Source of the DNA: Dryocola sp032051265
Lineage (GTDB): Bacteria; Pseudomonadota; Gammaproteobacteria; Enterobacterales; Enterobacteriaceae
Direction of reading: 5' to 3'
NCBI GenBank assembly: GCA_032051265.1
Contig: DAMBYU010000005.1
Coordinates: 124,001 to 188,000, forward strand
DNA: 64,000 nt
Position numbers and translations under genes: made by a program. This document shows, piece by piece, positions 26,599 to 35,308 of the stretch; position 1 is the first letter of the stretch; each line of letters opens with the position of its first letter. The notes under the pieces are model-generated. The model did not search any database, was not told where the DNA came from, and was given only the letters and a program-made list of their open reading frames with translations.

Positions 26599-27924
26599 AT
26601 GCAAGCATCCATTGCCACATCTATCGAGAGCGAGGCTGACGCCACGCCGGTTAACTCACGGGGAAAAGTTGTCGTTGCCTCTCTGGTCGGCACGGCCATT
26701 GAATTCTTCGACTTCTACATCTATGCCACTGCGGCAGTGATTGTCTTTCCGCACATCTTCTTCCCGCAGGGCGATCCGACAGCCGCAACGCTACAGTCGC
26801 TGGCAACCTTTGCTATCGCCTTTATTGCACGTCCGATTGGCTCCGCGCTGTTTGGCCACTTTGGCGACCGTGTAGGCCGCAAAGTGACGCTTGTCGCTTC
26901 ACTGCTGACAATGGGAATTTCTACGGTGGTGATCGGCCTGCTGCCAAGCTATGCGACTATTGGCGTTATGGCTCCCCTCCTGCTGGCGCTTGCGCGTTTC
27001 GGCCAGGGCCTGGGCCTCGGCGGTGAATGGGGCGGTGCGGCTTTGCTGGCAACGGAAAACGCTCCGCCGCGCAAACGCGCGCTCTACGGCTCCTTCCCAC
27101 AGTTAGGCGCGCCTATCGGCTTCTTCTTTGCGAACGGCACCTTCCTGCTGCTCTCCTGGCTGCTGACCGACGAGCAGTTTATGGCCTGGGGCTGGCGTGT
27201 ACCCTTTATTCTTTCTGCTATTCTGGTCATCATCGGCCTGTACGTTCGCGTCTCGCTGCATGAAACCCCGGTGTTTGCCAAAATCGCCAAAGCGGGCAAG
27301 CAGGTAAAAGTGCCGATGGGTACGCTGCTGACTAAGCACCTGAAAGCGACTATTCTGGGCACGTTTATCATGCTCGCCACTTACACGCTGTTCTATATCA
27401 TGACGGTCTATTCCATGACCTTCAGCACCGCCGCCATACCGGTTGGCCTTGGCTTCTCGCGCAACGACGTGCTGTGGATGCTGATGATGGCGGTGATTGG
27501 TTTTGGCGTGATGGTGCCGATTGCGGGTTATCTGGCCGACGCGTTTGGCCGCCGTAAATGCATGATTGCGATCACCAGCCTGATCATTATTTTTGCCCTG
27601 TGTTTCTTCCAGCCGCTGCTGGGCTCCGGAAGTTCGACGCTGGTGATGGCGTTTCTGTTAATCGGCCTGAGCCTGATGGGGCTGACCTTTGGCCCGATGG
27701 GCGCGCTGCTGCCCGAACTGTTCCCGACAGAAGTACGCTATACCGGGGCATCGTTCTCTTACAACATGTCTTCGATTCTGGGCGCATCCGTGGCACCTTA
27801 TATCGCCACCTGGCTGCAGGCAAACTATGGCCTGTTCTACGTGGGCGTCTATCTGGCCGCAATGGCAGCGCTGACGCTGATTGCGCTGCTGCTGACTAAA
27901 GAAACGCGTCATCAGTCGCTGTAA
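26599..27924 (+). CDS. yhjE: MFS metabolite:H+ symporter YhjE
   Basis: A 441-residue, 12-helix transporter of the metabolite:H+ symporter group (as ProP and ShiA), close to E. coli YhjE (440). The motif GHFGDRVGRKVTLV lies between helices 2 and 3, and GLGLGGEWGGAALLATE around helix 4 is typical. The substrate is not established. It is a single gene between yhjD and yhjG. Confidence 0.93.
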   Translation: MQASIATSIESEADATPVNSRGKVVVASLVGTAIEFFDFYIYATAAVIVFPHIFFPQGDPTAATLQSLATFAIAFIARPIGSALFGHFGDRVGRKVTLVASLLTMGISTVVIGLLPSYATIGVMAPLLLALARFGQGLGLGGEWGGAALLATENAPPRKRALYGSFPQLGAPIGFFFANGTFLLLSWLLTDEQFMAWGWRVPFILSAILVIIGLYVRVSLHETPVFAKIAKAGKQVKVPMGTLLTKHLKATILGTFIMLATYTLFYIMTVYSMTFSTAAIPVGLGFSRNDVLWMLMMAVIGFGVMVPIAGYLADAFGRRKCMIAITSLIIIFALCFFQPLLGSGSSTLVMAFLLIGLSLMGLTFGPMGALLPELFPTEVRYTGASFSYNMSSILGASVAPYIATWLQANYGLFYVGVYLAAMAALTLIALLLTKETRHQSL

Positions 27925-27930
27925 AAACGT

Positions 27931-28005
27931 TGGTGGATGGGCCACTGCGCTTATCCACCATAGTTATTTCCTTCGCAGGGCGGGTAAGCGTTAGCGCCAC
28001 CCGCC
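27931..28005. repeat. Two REP-like palindromes between yhjE and yhjG
   Basis: TGGTGGAT (27931-27938) pairs with ATCCACCA (27953-27960), and GGCGGGT (27979-27985) pairs with ACCCGCC (27999-28005). They lie between convergent stops, and the first shares the GGTGGAT core with the element after gor. They may act as bidirectional transcription ends. Confidence 0.6.
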
Positions 28006-28017
28006 ACATCTTTTACC

Positions 28018-30084
28018 TTACTTCTTCATCTGCCCCAGAATGTTCCGGCACTGGTTATCGCTGCCCTCAGACGGTGAGATTAGCGCCAACAGCGCGGCTG
28101 CAGGCGTCACAAGCGTTGCCAGCGCGGCGGCTACTGCGCCACGGGCTATCAGCGGCCCGGCTTTCACACCAGCATCCGGATTTTTAAACGTGCCGCGCAC
28201 ATAGAGCGGCGAGCGCAGGGTAATAATACGAATTCCCTTACTTTCCGGGTTGATGGTTAAATCGAGCCGCTCGTCGGCGAAATTGGTGGTGCCTGTTACG
28301 TTAATCAGGGCGTTTTCGGTATCAAAGGCGAAGATGCGCGGCGTAGCTATCCCGTTCCGTAAATCCAGGTTCGCAGCGGCGCAGTTAATCCGTACTTCTT
28401 CATCGCCAAAGATTTGCCCGACAATATAGTTACCAACGTTGAGGCCAACGATCTCCATCAGGTTACGGCTGATTAAGCCGTCGTTCATCAGCAGTTTAAG
28501 GTTGCCGTCGCCGCTGCCGAGCAGCGCTGCCACCGAGTTACCGCGCCCGCGAATGTCAGCATCGCCGTTCAGCTCGCCAAGCGTTTTCTGCATCGACTCC
28601 ACTTTTGGCATTAACTGTTTTAACTGTAAGCGGCGCGCCTGTATATCCGCCCGGCCCTGCATCGGTTTCTTGTCGCCTTCGAGATGGATATTGGCGCTGA
28701 TGGTGCCGCCCGCCATGCCGAATTTAAGCGGCTGCAGGCGCAGATCGGCGTTTTTGAGGATGATATGGGTGCTGAGATCGCTGAGCGGCAGCGTACCGCT
28801 GTGTTCGATACGCTTCCCTTTAAAGCGTACGTCCGCATCCATTACATCCCATTTATCCGTTTCGAAGCGGTCATAAGGCAGCACTTTATCGGCAGGCTGA
28901 ACCGTCTTCTCGCCTTTTTTCTCTTCAGATTTTTTGCTCTGCTGCGCGCCTTTACCAGAATCCACGCCGATCAGCGGGCCTAAATCCGCCAGCCGGAGCT
29001 GCCTGGATTCCAGTTCCCCCTCAAGCTTAGGACGCGGTTTGCCCTGGGAGTACGTCAGCGAGCCGTGAATATCGCTGTCGCCGATACGGCCATTAAAGTT
29101 CTGATAACGGAAAACCGAACCTTTTTCAGTATCGATTTTCGCCAGCAGGTGACCATCGGTTTCAAACGGGGGCGTATCCGGCAGCAGCACGCCGGTCAGA
29201 TCGTAGAGGTTGCCCAGTGAATCGCCGGAGAATTTCAGCCTTAAGTCGACGCCGCCCATTTTCATCGGATCGTTGACGGTGCCGATTAACGCCACGCGGG
29301 AGTTGCCGGAATGGACATCCGCCTGCACCGGGAAGGCCGTGTCGCCTTCGCTACGCAGCGCCAGCATGCCGCCGATTTTTCCGGTACCTTCAATCGGCTC
29401 GCCGTTATAGCGCCCGTCCACTTTTAAACCAAACACGTAATCGCCTGCTTTCGCGGCGTCTTTTCCGGTCGGCTTGCTGCCTGAAACTTCATTAAACGGC
29501 AGCGGCTTACCGAGCGGATCGACGAGGATGACCATATCCGCTTTGGATACTTTGTCATCAACGGCAATGCGACCTTCATCGAACAGGATATTATCCATGC
29601 GGAAAGACCAGGCGGACGGCGTCTGTTTCCGATCTTTGTTTTCATCACCTGCCAGCTTAAACGTCCAGTTATTATTTTTTTCGGACAGGCGTATCAGCCG
29701 CGCATCGGGTTTTACAAGCTTGATCCATGGGATATAAACGGTTTTGGTGAGCAGCGCCAAAGGCGCAAGCGTGGCATCTACACGCGGCAGGTGCACCATA
29801 GTCACTTCAGGAATATCGGGAGGATTGCCGAGGATTATATCTTCAGCATGAACATGCGGCCAGGGCACCCAGCTTCGCCAGCCGGTTTCCTCTTTATTGC
29901 GCTCCCACACTACCCCCAGATCGCCACGTATGGCAAAGGGACGGTTTAGTTCCGTCGAGACTTTTTGGTTGATGGTCGGTTTGAGTCGATTCCAGTCAAA
30001 CGTAGCGATCACGATGATAGCTATCACAACCAACAACAATAAAATCCCGACTACTGCACTGATAATTTTACCGGTTTTTGACAT
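28018..30084 (-). CDS. yhjG: AsmA-family protein YhjG
   Basis: A 688-residue AsmA-like envelope protein (E. coli YhjG similar length). It has one N-terminal membrane helix (about 6-28, IISAVVGILLLLVVIAIIVIA), an N-terminal AsmA domain, a Lys/Glu-rich insert near 390-410, and the C-terminal AsmA region with LDLRNGIATPRIFAFDTE and RSPLYVRGTFKNPDAG. Such TAM/VPS13-like proteins span the periplasm and are linked to phospholipid transport. It lies 64 bases downstream of pdeH on the same strand. Confidence 0.92.
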   Translation of the reverse strand: MSKTGKIISAVVGILLLLVVIAIIVIATFDWNRLKPTINQKVSTELNRPFAIRGDLGVVWERNKEETGWRSWVPWPHVHAEDIILGNPPDIPEVTMVHLPRVDATLAPLALLTKTVYIPWIKLVKPDARLIRLSEKNNNWTFKLAGDENKDRKQTPSAWSFRMDNILFDEGRIAVDDKVSKADMVILVDPLGKPLPFNEVSGSKPTGKDAAKAGDYVFGLKVDGRYNGEPIEGTGKIGGMLALRSEGDTAFPVQADVHSGNSRVALIGTVNDPMKMGGVDLRLKFSGDSLGNLYDLTGVLLPDTPPFETDGHLLAKIDTEKGSVFRYQNFNGRIGDSDIHGSLTYSQGKPRPKLEGELESRQLRLADLGPLIGVDSGKGAQQSKKSEEKKGEKTVQPADKVLPYDRFETDKWDVMDADVRFKGKRIEHSGTLPLSDLSTHIILKNADLRLQPLKFGMAGGTISANIHLEGDKKPMQGRADIQARRLQLKQLMPKVESMQKTLGELNGDADIRGRGNSVAALLGSGDGNLKLLMNDGLISRNLMEIVGLNVGNYIVGQIFGDEEVRINCAAANLDLRNGIATPRIFAFDTENALINVTGTTNFADERLDLTINPESKGIRIITLRSPLYVRGTFKNPDAGVKAGPLIARGAVAAALATLVTPAAALLALISPSEGSDNQCRNILGQMKK

Positions 30085-30148
30085 GCCCTTCCCTCTTCCC
30101 GACGTGGCTTACCTTAACTAAAGATAGTTTAGGGTAGCCAAAACGGCA

Positions 30149-30922
30149 TCAGGGAAGGCGAATCAGCACGCTTTTCAGATTTTCAAACGGAACGGGGCGG
30201 GAGAGATAATAGCCCTGAGCGGCAAAAGCCGGGGAGGCCTGAACGTCACGCCATTCATCTAACGTTTCAACCCCTTCGACAATCACCCCTTTGCAGTAAC
30301 GGTTCATCAGCTGCAGCAACATAGTAAACAAGGTGCGGCCTTCATCGCTTTTACGCAACATGATAAACAGATCGCGCGCAACTTTAATGTAGTCGTACCG
30401 CACTTCGCTAAGGGCCGAGAAATTCGCCATACCGGTCCCAAAGTCATCAAGCCACAGCGGGCCGAACTCATGCAGACGCGCAAGCGTCGCGGCCTGAGGC
30501 TGGGTAATATGTTCCACCAGTTCGAAGCGCACCCAGGGGAGTTTATCGATAAGCTTCAGAATCGGCTGGTGATGTTTCATCGCCATCAGCGTAGGACCAT
30601 CGACGTTTACCGAGGCAAGAATGCCGTGCCCAAGGAAAGTGGTTTGCCACCTTTCCAGCAGATGCAGCTGTTCTTCAATCACACTCAGTCGGCTGCGTGT
30701 AGAAATAGACGAAAAATAACGATCCGGAGGAATACGGACCTCTTTCTCACTCGGATGCGTCACAACGGTCAGCACTTCCACTGCCATCAACGTCCCGTCA
30801 ATCTTATAAATCGGCTGAAAGGTATATTGCCGCTGGCACTGTAACCAAAATCGCCTTTCCTGCAAACTTTCGACACTCGCTTCAGCCGTATTAAGCCGGT
30901 GAGTGATCTGCTTCAACTTCAT
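30149..30922 (-). CDS. pdeH: Cyclic di-GMP phosphodiesterase PdeH (YhjH)
   Basis: A 257-residue stand-alone EAL protein (E. coli 255). It hydrolyses cyclic di-GMP and keeps its level low during flagellar growth. The EAL motif reads AVEVL, and the other active-site segments are present: SVNVDGPT, FELVEH, LDDFGTGMANF, DYIKVARDLF, VEGVET and AQGYYLSRP. A complete FliA promoter lies upstream. Being near the cellulose operon, it links motility with reduced BcsA activation. Confidence 0.95.
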   Translation of the reverse strand: MKLKQITHRLNTAEASVESLQERRFWLQCQRQYTFQPIYKIDGTLMAVEVLTVVTHPSEKEVRIPPDRYFSSISTRSRLSVIEEQLHLLERWQTTFLGHGILASVNVDGPTLMAMKHHQPILKLIDKLPWVRFELVEHITQPQAATLARLHEFGPLWLDDFGTGMANFSALSEVRYDYIKVARDLFIMLRKSDEGRTLFTMLLQLMNRYCKGVIVEGVETLDEWRDVQASPAFAAQGYYLSRPVPFENLKSVLIRLP

Positions 30923-30969
30923 CCTGCACGTCCTGTTTGACTTGATAACTCAGATGGCCCGTCGAAAGG

Positions 30970-30996
30970 TTATCGGCGTTACGATTGATAACTTTA
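30970..30996 (-). promoter_or_regulatory. FliA (sigma-28) class 3 promoter of pdeH
   Basis: On the minus strand TAAAGTTA (30996-30989), an 11-base spacer and GCCGATAA (30977-30970) match TAAAGTTT-N11-GCCGATAA with one mismatch. The promoter lies about 48 bases before the pdeH ATG, as expected for a flagellar class 3 gene. Confidence 0.88.
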
Positions 30997-31070
30997 TGTT
31001 CATCAGCGGCGTAAAGTGGACTTCTTAAATATCCATCACCTCATCAACAAGCTGGTGCGGCTCAAAGTTT

Positions 31071-31090
31071 TCCGAAACGTTGTTTTAAAT
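31071..31090 (+). promoter_or_regulatory. KdgR-like operator of kdgK
   Basis: TCCGAAACGTTGTTTTAAAT holds the two KdgR half sites GAAAC and GTTTT in the usual palindromic layout (consensus near TGAAACATTGTTTCA). It lies about 65 bases before kdgK, a known member of the KdgR regulon. Confidence 0.65.
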
Positions 31091-31155
31091 TGATTGACTC
31101 ATATTTGGGCACGACTCACACTATTCGTAATTCCACTTATGCAGGTTTTCAACTT

Positions 31156-32088
31156 ATGCCAACCCGGAAAATTGCCGTTATCGGCGAATGTATGATTGAA
31201 CTGTCGCAAAAAGGTGCGGAAGTTAACCGCGGCTTTGGTGGCGATACCCTCAATACCTCTGTCTATATTGCCCGTCAGGTTGAGGCAAACGACCTTGAAG
31301 TTCACTACGTCACCGCGCTGGGGGAAGATAATTTCAGCCAGCAGATGCTGGATGCGTGGCAAAAAGAGAACGTCCGCACCACGCTCACCCAGCGTCTGGA
31401 ACACCGTCTGCCCGGTCTGTATTACATCGAAACGGACGCCTGCGGCGAACGCACCTTCTATTACTGGCGTAATGAAGCGGCAGCCCGTTTCTGGCTGGAG
31501 AGCGAGCAGGCCGACGCTATCTGCGCTGAGCTGGCACAATTCGACTACCTCTATCTGAGCGGCATCAGCCTTGCCATTCTTAATCCTGCCAGCCGGGAAA
31601 AATTAATGGCGCTGCTGGGTAAAGCGCGAGCTAACGGCTGCAAGGTGATTTTCGATAACAACTATCGCCCGCGCCTGTGGGCGAGCAAAGAAGAGACGCA
31701 GAAGGTTTATCAGCAGATGCTGAGCTACACAGATATCGCTTTCCTGACGCTGGATGACGAGGATCTGCTGTGGGGCAAGAAACCGGCAGAAGAAGTAATT
31801 ACCCGTACTCAGGCAGCAGGCGTGCACGAAGTAGTGATTAAACGCGGCGCAGAGTCTTGTCTGGTTGCTATTCAGGGCGAACCGCTGCTGGAAGTGCCTG
31901 CCGTTAAGTTACCGAAAGAGAAAGTGATTGATACCACCGCGGCCGGAGATTCATTCAGCGCCGGGTATCTGGCCGTACGCCTGACCGGCGGCACCGCCGA
32001 AGCGGCAGCAAAACGCGGGCACTTAACGGCGAGCACCGTTATTCAGTATCGCGGCGCTATTATTCCTGAGGAAGCGATGCCAGCGTAA
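31156..32088 (+). CDS. kdgK: 2-keto-3-deoxygluconate kinase
   Basis: A 310-residue PfkB-family kinase (E. coli 309) that phosphorylates 2-keto-3-deoxygluconate in hexuronate and pectin catabolism. The N-terminal glycine motif is RGFGGDTLNTSVYIARQ; the C-terminal PfkB signature DTTAAGDSFSAGYLAV carries the catalytic Asp. The ATG at 31156 gives the E. coli-type start (KIAVIGECMIELS); the frame is open 22 codons earlier. It is divergent from pdeH. Confidence 0.95.
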   Translation: MPTRKIAVIGECMIELSQKGAEVNRGFGGDTLNTSVYIARQVEANDLEVHYVTALGEDNFSQQMLDAWQKENVRTTLTQRLEHRLPGLYYIETDACGERTFYYWRNEAAARFWLESEQADAICAELAQFDYLYLSGISLAILNPASREKLMALLGKARANGCKVIFDNNYRPRLWASKEETQKVYQQMLSYTDIAFLTLDDEDLLWGKKPAEEVITRTQAAGVHEVVIKRGAESCLVAIQGEPLLEVPAVKLPKEKVIDTTAAGDSFSAGYLAVRLTGGTAEAAAKRGHLTASTVIQYRGAIIPEEAMPA

Positions 32089-32097
32089 TGCATCATT

Positions 32098-32142
32098 CCC
32101 TCATCCTAACCCTTTCACTCAGCGAGAGGGTCGGGATGAGGG
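32098..32142. repeat. CCCTCATCC dispersed hairpin between kdgK and yhjJ
   Basis: CCCTCATCC (32098-32106) pairs with GGATGAGGG (32134-32142); ACCCT (32109-32113) pairs with AGGGT (32127-32131) inside it. It lies between two convergent stops and can serve as a transcription end. It is the most complete copy of the repeat family in the window. Confidence 0.65.
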
Positions 32143-32148
32143 TAAAGG

Positions 32149-33633
32149 TCACTGTGCAGGCGGAATATCCGACACATCCTGCTTCGGATTATCCGTCAAC
32201 GGCTGCGCACGTGGAGGCGTCATGACCTTCTCCCACGTTGCCTGCAGCTCCTTCATGTTGAACTCCGCCTCACCTTTCGGCTGCAGCAGCACCAGAGACA
32301 TATCCTGCGACAGCTGCTGACGCAAGTCCTGGTTAAGCATGGTAAGCGTCAGGCTATGCAGGAAATTCTGGCGCAGCTTCTGATACTGCTCCGGTGCGAT
32401 ATCCACCACCTGGTTTTGCAAAGAACGCATGCGCTGGCTAATCAGCACATCGGTATCGGTGCGGGCGTAAGTGGCAAACAGTTTTGTCAGCTCCATGTTC
32501 TTCTGCGCAACCAGCGCGTCAAACTCTTCCTGTGACAATCCCTTATCCCGCACACGCAACAGTTCGCGCCCTACGGTTGCCAGGTTGCCATTAAGCTTAT
32601 CGTTAGGCGTTTCCAGGTTGATGCCGCACTGCGCACGCTGGTAGAGCACCCGGCAGTCAAAGCTCAGATTAAGATCTTTAGCATTCCCTTTACTGAGATT
32701 CTGCTGCACATGCCAGAACAGCGCCTCACGGGCAAGATCGGCACGCCAGTAGCGCAGTAGCGCTGCGGAATCACGGATAGGCTGCCAGGGATTGTCCCAC
32801 ATCAGCGACAGGCGATCGTGACGCACGCTCCCGGTCATCAGGCTGACCGGCTCAGGCTTAAGCGGGGAAAGCGTAGGCACCGGAGCGGGCGTTTCGCGTT
32901 TGCCCTCCAGCCCGCCAAAGGTTTTATTGATCTGTTCAGCAACGCTGCGGCTGTCCACGTTCCCGACCACGATGAGGGTCATGGCGTCCGGGGTATACCA
33001 TTTTTTATAGAAGGCGTTGAGCTGTCCGGCATCGACCGGCTGTTTTAAATCTTCGGCAGGATCGTGACCCAGCAGCGTGGAGCCTTTCAGACGATAGCGC
33101 CACCAGCTATCCTGGGTGTCTATCGGCCAGGTCGCGACCATATCCTGCGTTTGCAAAGCGGTATTTACGGTTTCAGGCGTCACCGCCATATTGCCGCTGC
33201 TGTCTGCAAGAAACGTCAGCGCTTCTTTGAGCAAATCATTGCGGTTATTCGGCAGGCTGAGAGTAAACAGCGTGAAGTCATAAGAGACGATCGCCGGCGG
33301 CAGGGGACGCATTGGGTCCACGCTTTGCTGCCATAAAGAACGGGCCTGTAACGCTTGCAGACTGCCGTGTTGAGTCAGAGCCAGGCGTGGCAAAAAGTGG
33401 CTGTAGCCGCTCTGTTGGGTGCTCTCAGTTAAGGAGCCGGCATTGACCAACAGACGAATTTCTATACGATCGCTGGGGCGCTGCGGAGTAGCAAGTACCT
33501 GCCACTGAAAACCATTTGCAAGCTGGCCTTCCTGCCATGCCGGGTCGGGCTGTAGCGTTTCTGCCTGCACATTACCGGCGGCGGCGACCAACAGCAATCC
33601 GCCAGCTAAGAGTCGAATTTTGGTGCCCTGCAT
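32149..33633 (-). CDS. yhjJ: M16-like periplasmic protein YhjJ
   Basis: A 494-residue secreted protein of the M16 (pitrilysin) family, close to E. coli YhjJ. It has a signal peptide (MQGTKIRLLAGGLLLVAAAGNVQA). The zinc motif HxxEH is not present; the matching position reads SHFLPRLAL, so it is probably not a protease. The second M16 half with WYTPDAMTLIVVGNVD is conserved. It lies alone between kdgK and dctA. Function is unknown. Confidence 0.92.
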   Translation of the reverse strand: MQGTKIRLLAGGLLLVAAAGNVQAETLQPDPAWQEGQLANGFQWQVLATPQRPSDRIEIRLLVNAGSLTESTQQSGYSHFLPRLALTQHGSLQALQARSLWQQSVDPMRPLPPAIVSYDFTLFTLSLPNNRNDLLKEALTFLADSSGNMAVTPETVNTALQTQDMVATWPIDTQDSWWRYRLKGSTLLGHDPAEDLKQPVDAGQLNAFYKKWYTPDAMTLIVVGNVDSRSVAEQINKTFGGLEGKRETPAPVPTLSPLKPEPVSLMTGSVRHDRLSLMWDNPWQPIRDSAALLRYWRADLAREALFWHVQQNLSKGNAKDLNLSFDCRVLYQRAQCGINLETPNDKLNGNLATVGRELLRVRDKGLSQEEFDALVAQKNMELTKLFATYARTDTDVLISQRMRSLQNQVVDIAPEQYQKLRQNFLHSLTLTMLNQDLRQQLSQDMSLVLLQPKGEAEFNMKELQATWEKVMTPPRAQPLTDNPKQDVSDIPPAQ

Positions 33634-33808
33634 GTGAACCCCTGAGAAACATTCCTGGTTAAAAAGTATAACGACGGCACAGGCTTACTAAAAAGCCGAC
33701 GTGGGTGACGCTTCACCATTCCGTTTGACCGCATTTGAGCGAAAACGTCACGTAAAAATAAAAAAATAGCCAAGAGCTACCGTAAACCGGGGTAATTATG
33801 CGCAGCCA

Positions 33809-33835
33809 CCCGCAGCGAGGGCAAGTCGCTGCGGG
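33809..33835 (-). terminator. Hairpin after dctA
   Basis: A perfect 10-bp stem (CCCGCAGCGA with TCGCTGCGGG) and a seven-base loop lie 12 bases after the dctA stop. No T tract follows on the minus strand, so it may protect the 3' end rather than terminate alone. Confidence 0.5.
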
Positions 33836-33847
33836 CAATTGGGAGGA

Positions 33848-35131
33848 TTAAGGGGAGACTTCGGTCACTTTTTTGGCGGAATGTTTATTAGCAAGCGTTT
33901 CTTTAAGTTGCTTCTCATCCAGTTGCTTAACCCACTTCGCCACGACGATCGTCGCCACGCCGTTACCCACGAGGTTAGTCAGCGCTCGCGCTTCAGACAT
34001 AAAACGGTCGATGCCGAGAATCAGCGCCAGTCCCGCCACCGGTAAATGCCCCACGGCGGAGATAGTCGCTGCGAGCACGATAAACCCGCTGCCTGTCACG
34101 CCCGCTGCCCCTTTTGATGAGAGCAGCAGCACCACCAGCAGCGTGATTTGATGGAAGATGTCCATGTGGCTGTTGGTCGCCTGAGCGATAAACACCGCCG
34201 CCATCGTCAGGTATATCGACGTTCCGTCCAGGTTAAAGGAGTAGCCCGTTGGGATAACCAGCCCCACCACCGATTTACGGCAGCCAAGCTTCTCCATTTT
34301 GTCGAGCATACGCGGCAGCGCGGACTCGGAGGAGGATGTGCCCAGCACGATCAGCAGCTCTTCTCTGATGTAGCGGATAAACCTGAAAATGTTAAAGCCG
34401 GTAACGCGTGCGATAGTACCCAGCACCACCACAAACAGAATGCAGGTAATGTAGAAACAGATGATGAGCTGACCAAGCTGTACCAGCGAACCGACGCCGT
34501 ATTTACCAATGGTAAACGCCATCGCGCCGAAAGCACCGATCGGCGCCAGGCGCATGATCATATTGATGATGCCAAAAATGACCTGCGAGAAGCTTTCGAT
34601 GACGTTGAAAATCAGCTGGCCTTTGTGGCCCAGGCGATGCAGCGCAAAGCCAAAAAGCACGGCAAACATCAGCACCTGCAAAATATTACCGCTGGCAAAG
34701 GCGCCAACCACGCTGCCGGGGATCACATCTAACAGGAATCCCACCACACCCTGCTGCTGCGCCTGTTCGGCATACATCGCCACGGCTTTGGCATCAAGCG
34801 TCGCCGGATCAACGTTCATCCCGGCGCCCGGCTGCAGCACGTTAACCACCACCAGACCGATAATCAGCGCTATGGTGCTGACCACTTCGAAGTAGAGCAA
34901 CGCTACCGCACCGGTACGCCCTACGGCTTTCATGCTTTCCATACCCGCAATACCGGTTACCACGGTACAGAAGATAACGGGCGCGATGATCATTTTGATG
35001 AGCTTAACGAAGGCGTCGCCAAGCGGTTTCATCTGTGCGCCCAACTCCGGGTAAAAGTGCCCCAGCAAAATACCTATGGCAATTGCGGTCAGCACCTGAA
35101 AATAGAGACTTTTAAAAAGAGAGGTTTTCAT
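33848..35131 (-). CDS. dctA: C4-dicarboxylate:proton symporter DctA
   Basis: A 427-residue dicarboxylate/amino acid:cation symporter (E. coli 428) for aerobic uptake of succinate, fumarate and malate. The SDF-family serine-rich motif is TSSSESALPRMLDKM, and the Asn-rich segment YSFNLDGTSIYLTMA forms the substrate site. It is in the conserved place between yhjJ and pdeK. I could not decide on a CRP or DcuR site by eye. Confidence 0.96.
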   Translation of the reverse strand: MKTSLFKSLYFQVLTAIAIGILLGHFYPELGAQMKPLGDAFVKLIKMIIAPVIFCTVVTGIAGMESMKAVGRTGAVALLYFEVVSTIALIIGLVVVNVLQPGAGMNVDPATLDAKAVAMYAEQAQQQGVVGFLLDVIPGSVVGAFASGNILQVLMFAVLFGFALHRLGHKGQLIFNVIESFSQVIFGIINMIMRLAPIGAFGAMAFTIGKYGVGSLVQLGQLIICFYITCILFVVVLGTIARVTGFNIFRFIRYIREELLIVLGTSSSESALPRMLDKMEKLGCRKSVVGLVIPTGYSFNLDGTSIYLTMAAVFIAQATNSHMDIFHQITLLVVLLLSSKGAAGVTGSGFIVLAATISAVGHLPVAGLALILGIDRFMSEARALTNLVGNGVATIVVAKWVKQLDEKQLKETLANKHSAKKVTEVSP

Positions 35132-35308
35132 GGGGGTGTCCTTGATAGGAAAATTTCCGTAGCGCCGCGTTAATTTGCCTTACGGCTCGCGGCTGCAAAA
35201 ATAACACCCATAAAAAGTGTGGGACGTGATACAGCGCTAGTTTGGAAACAAAATTGTTAAAATATTGCGCTGACTCGCACCAGCTCAATAACATTTGCAA
35301 CAAGGACG

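Noticed and set aside
35210..35235. Possible CRP site upstream of dctA (TGTGGGACGTGATACA)
   Set aside because: Only the left half resembles TGTGA; the right half does not match TCACA, so it was not annotated.
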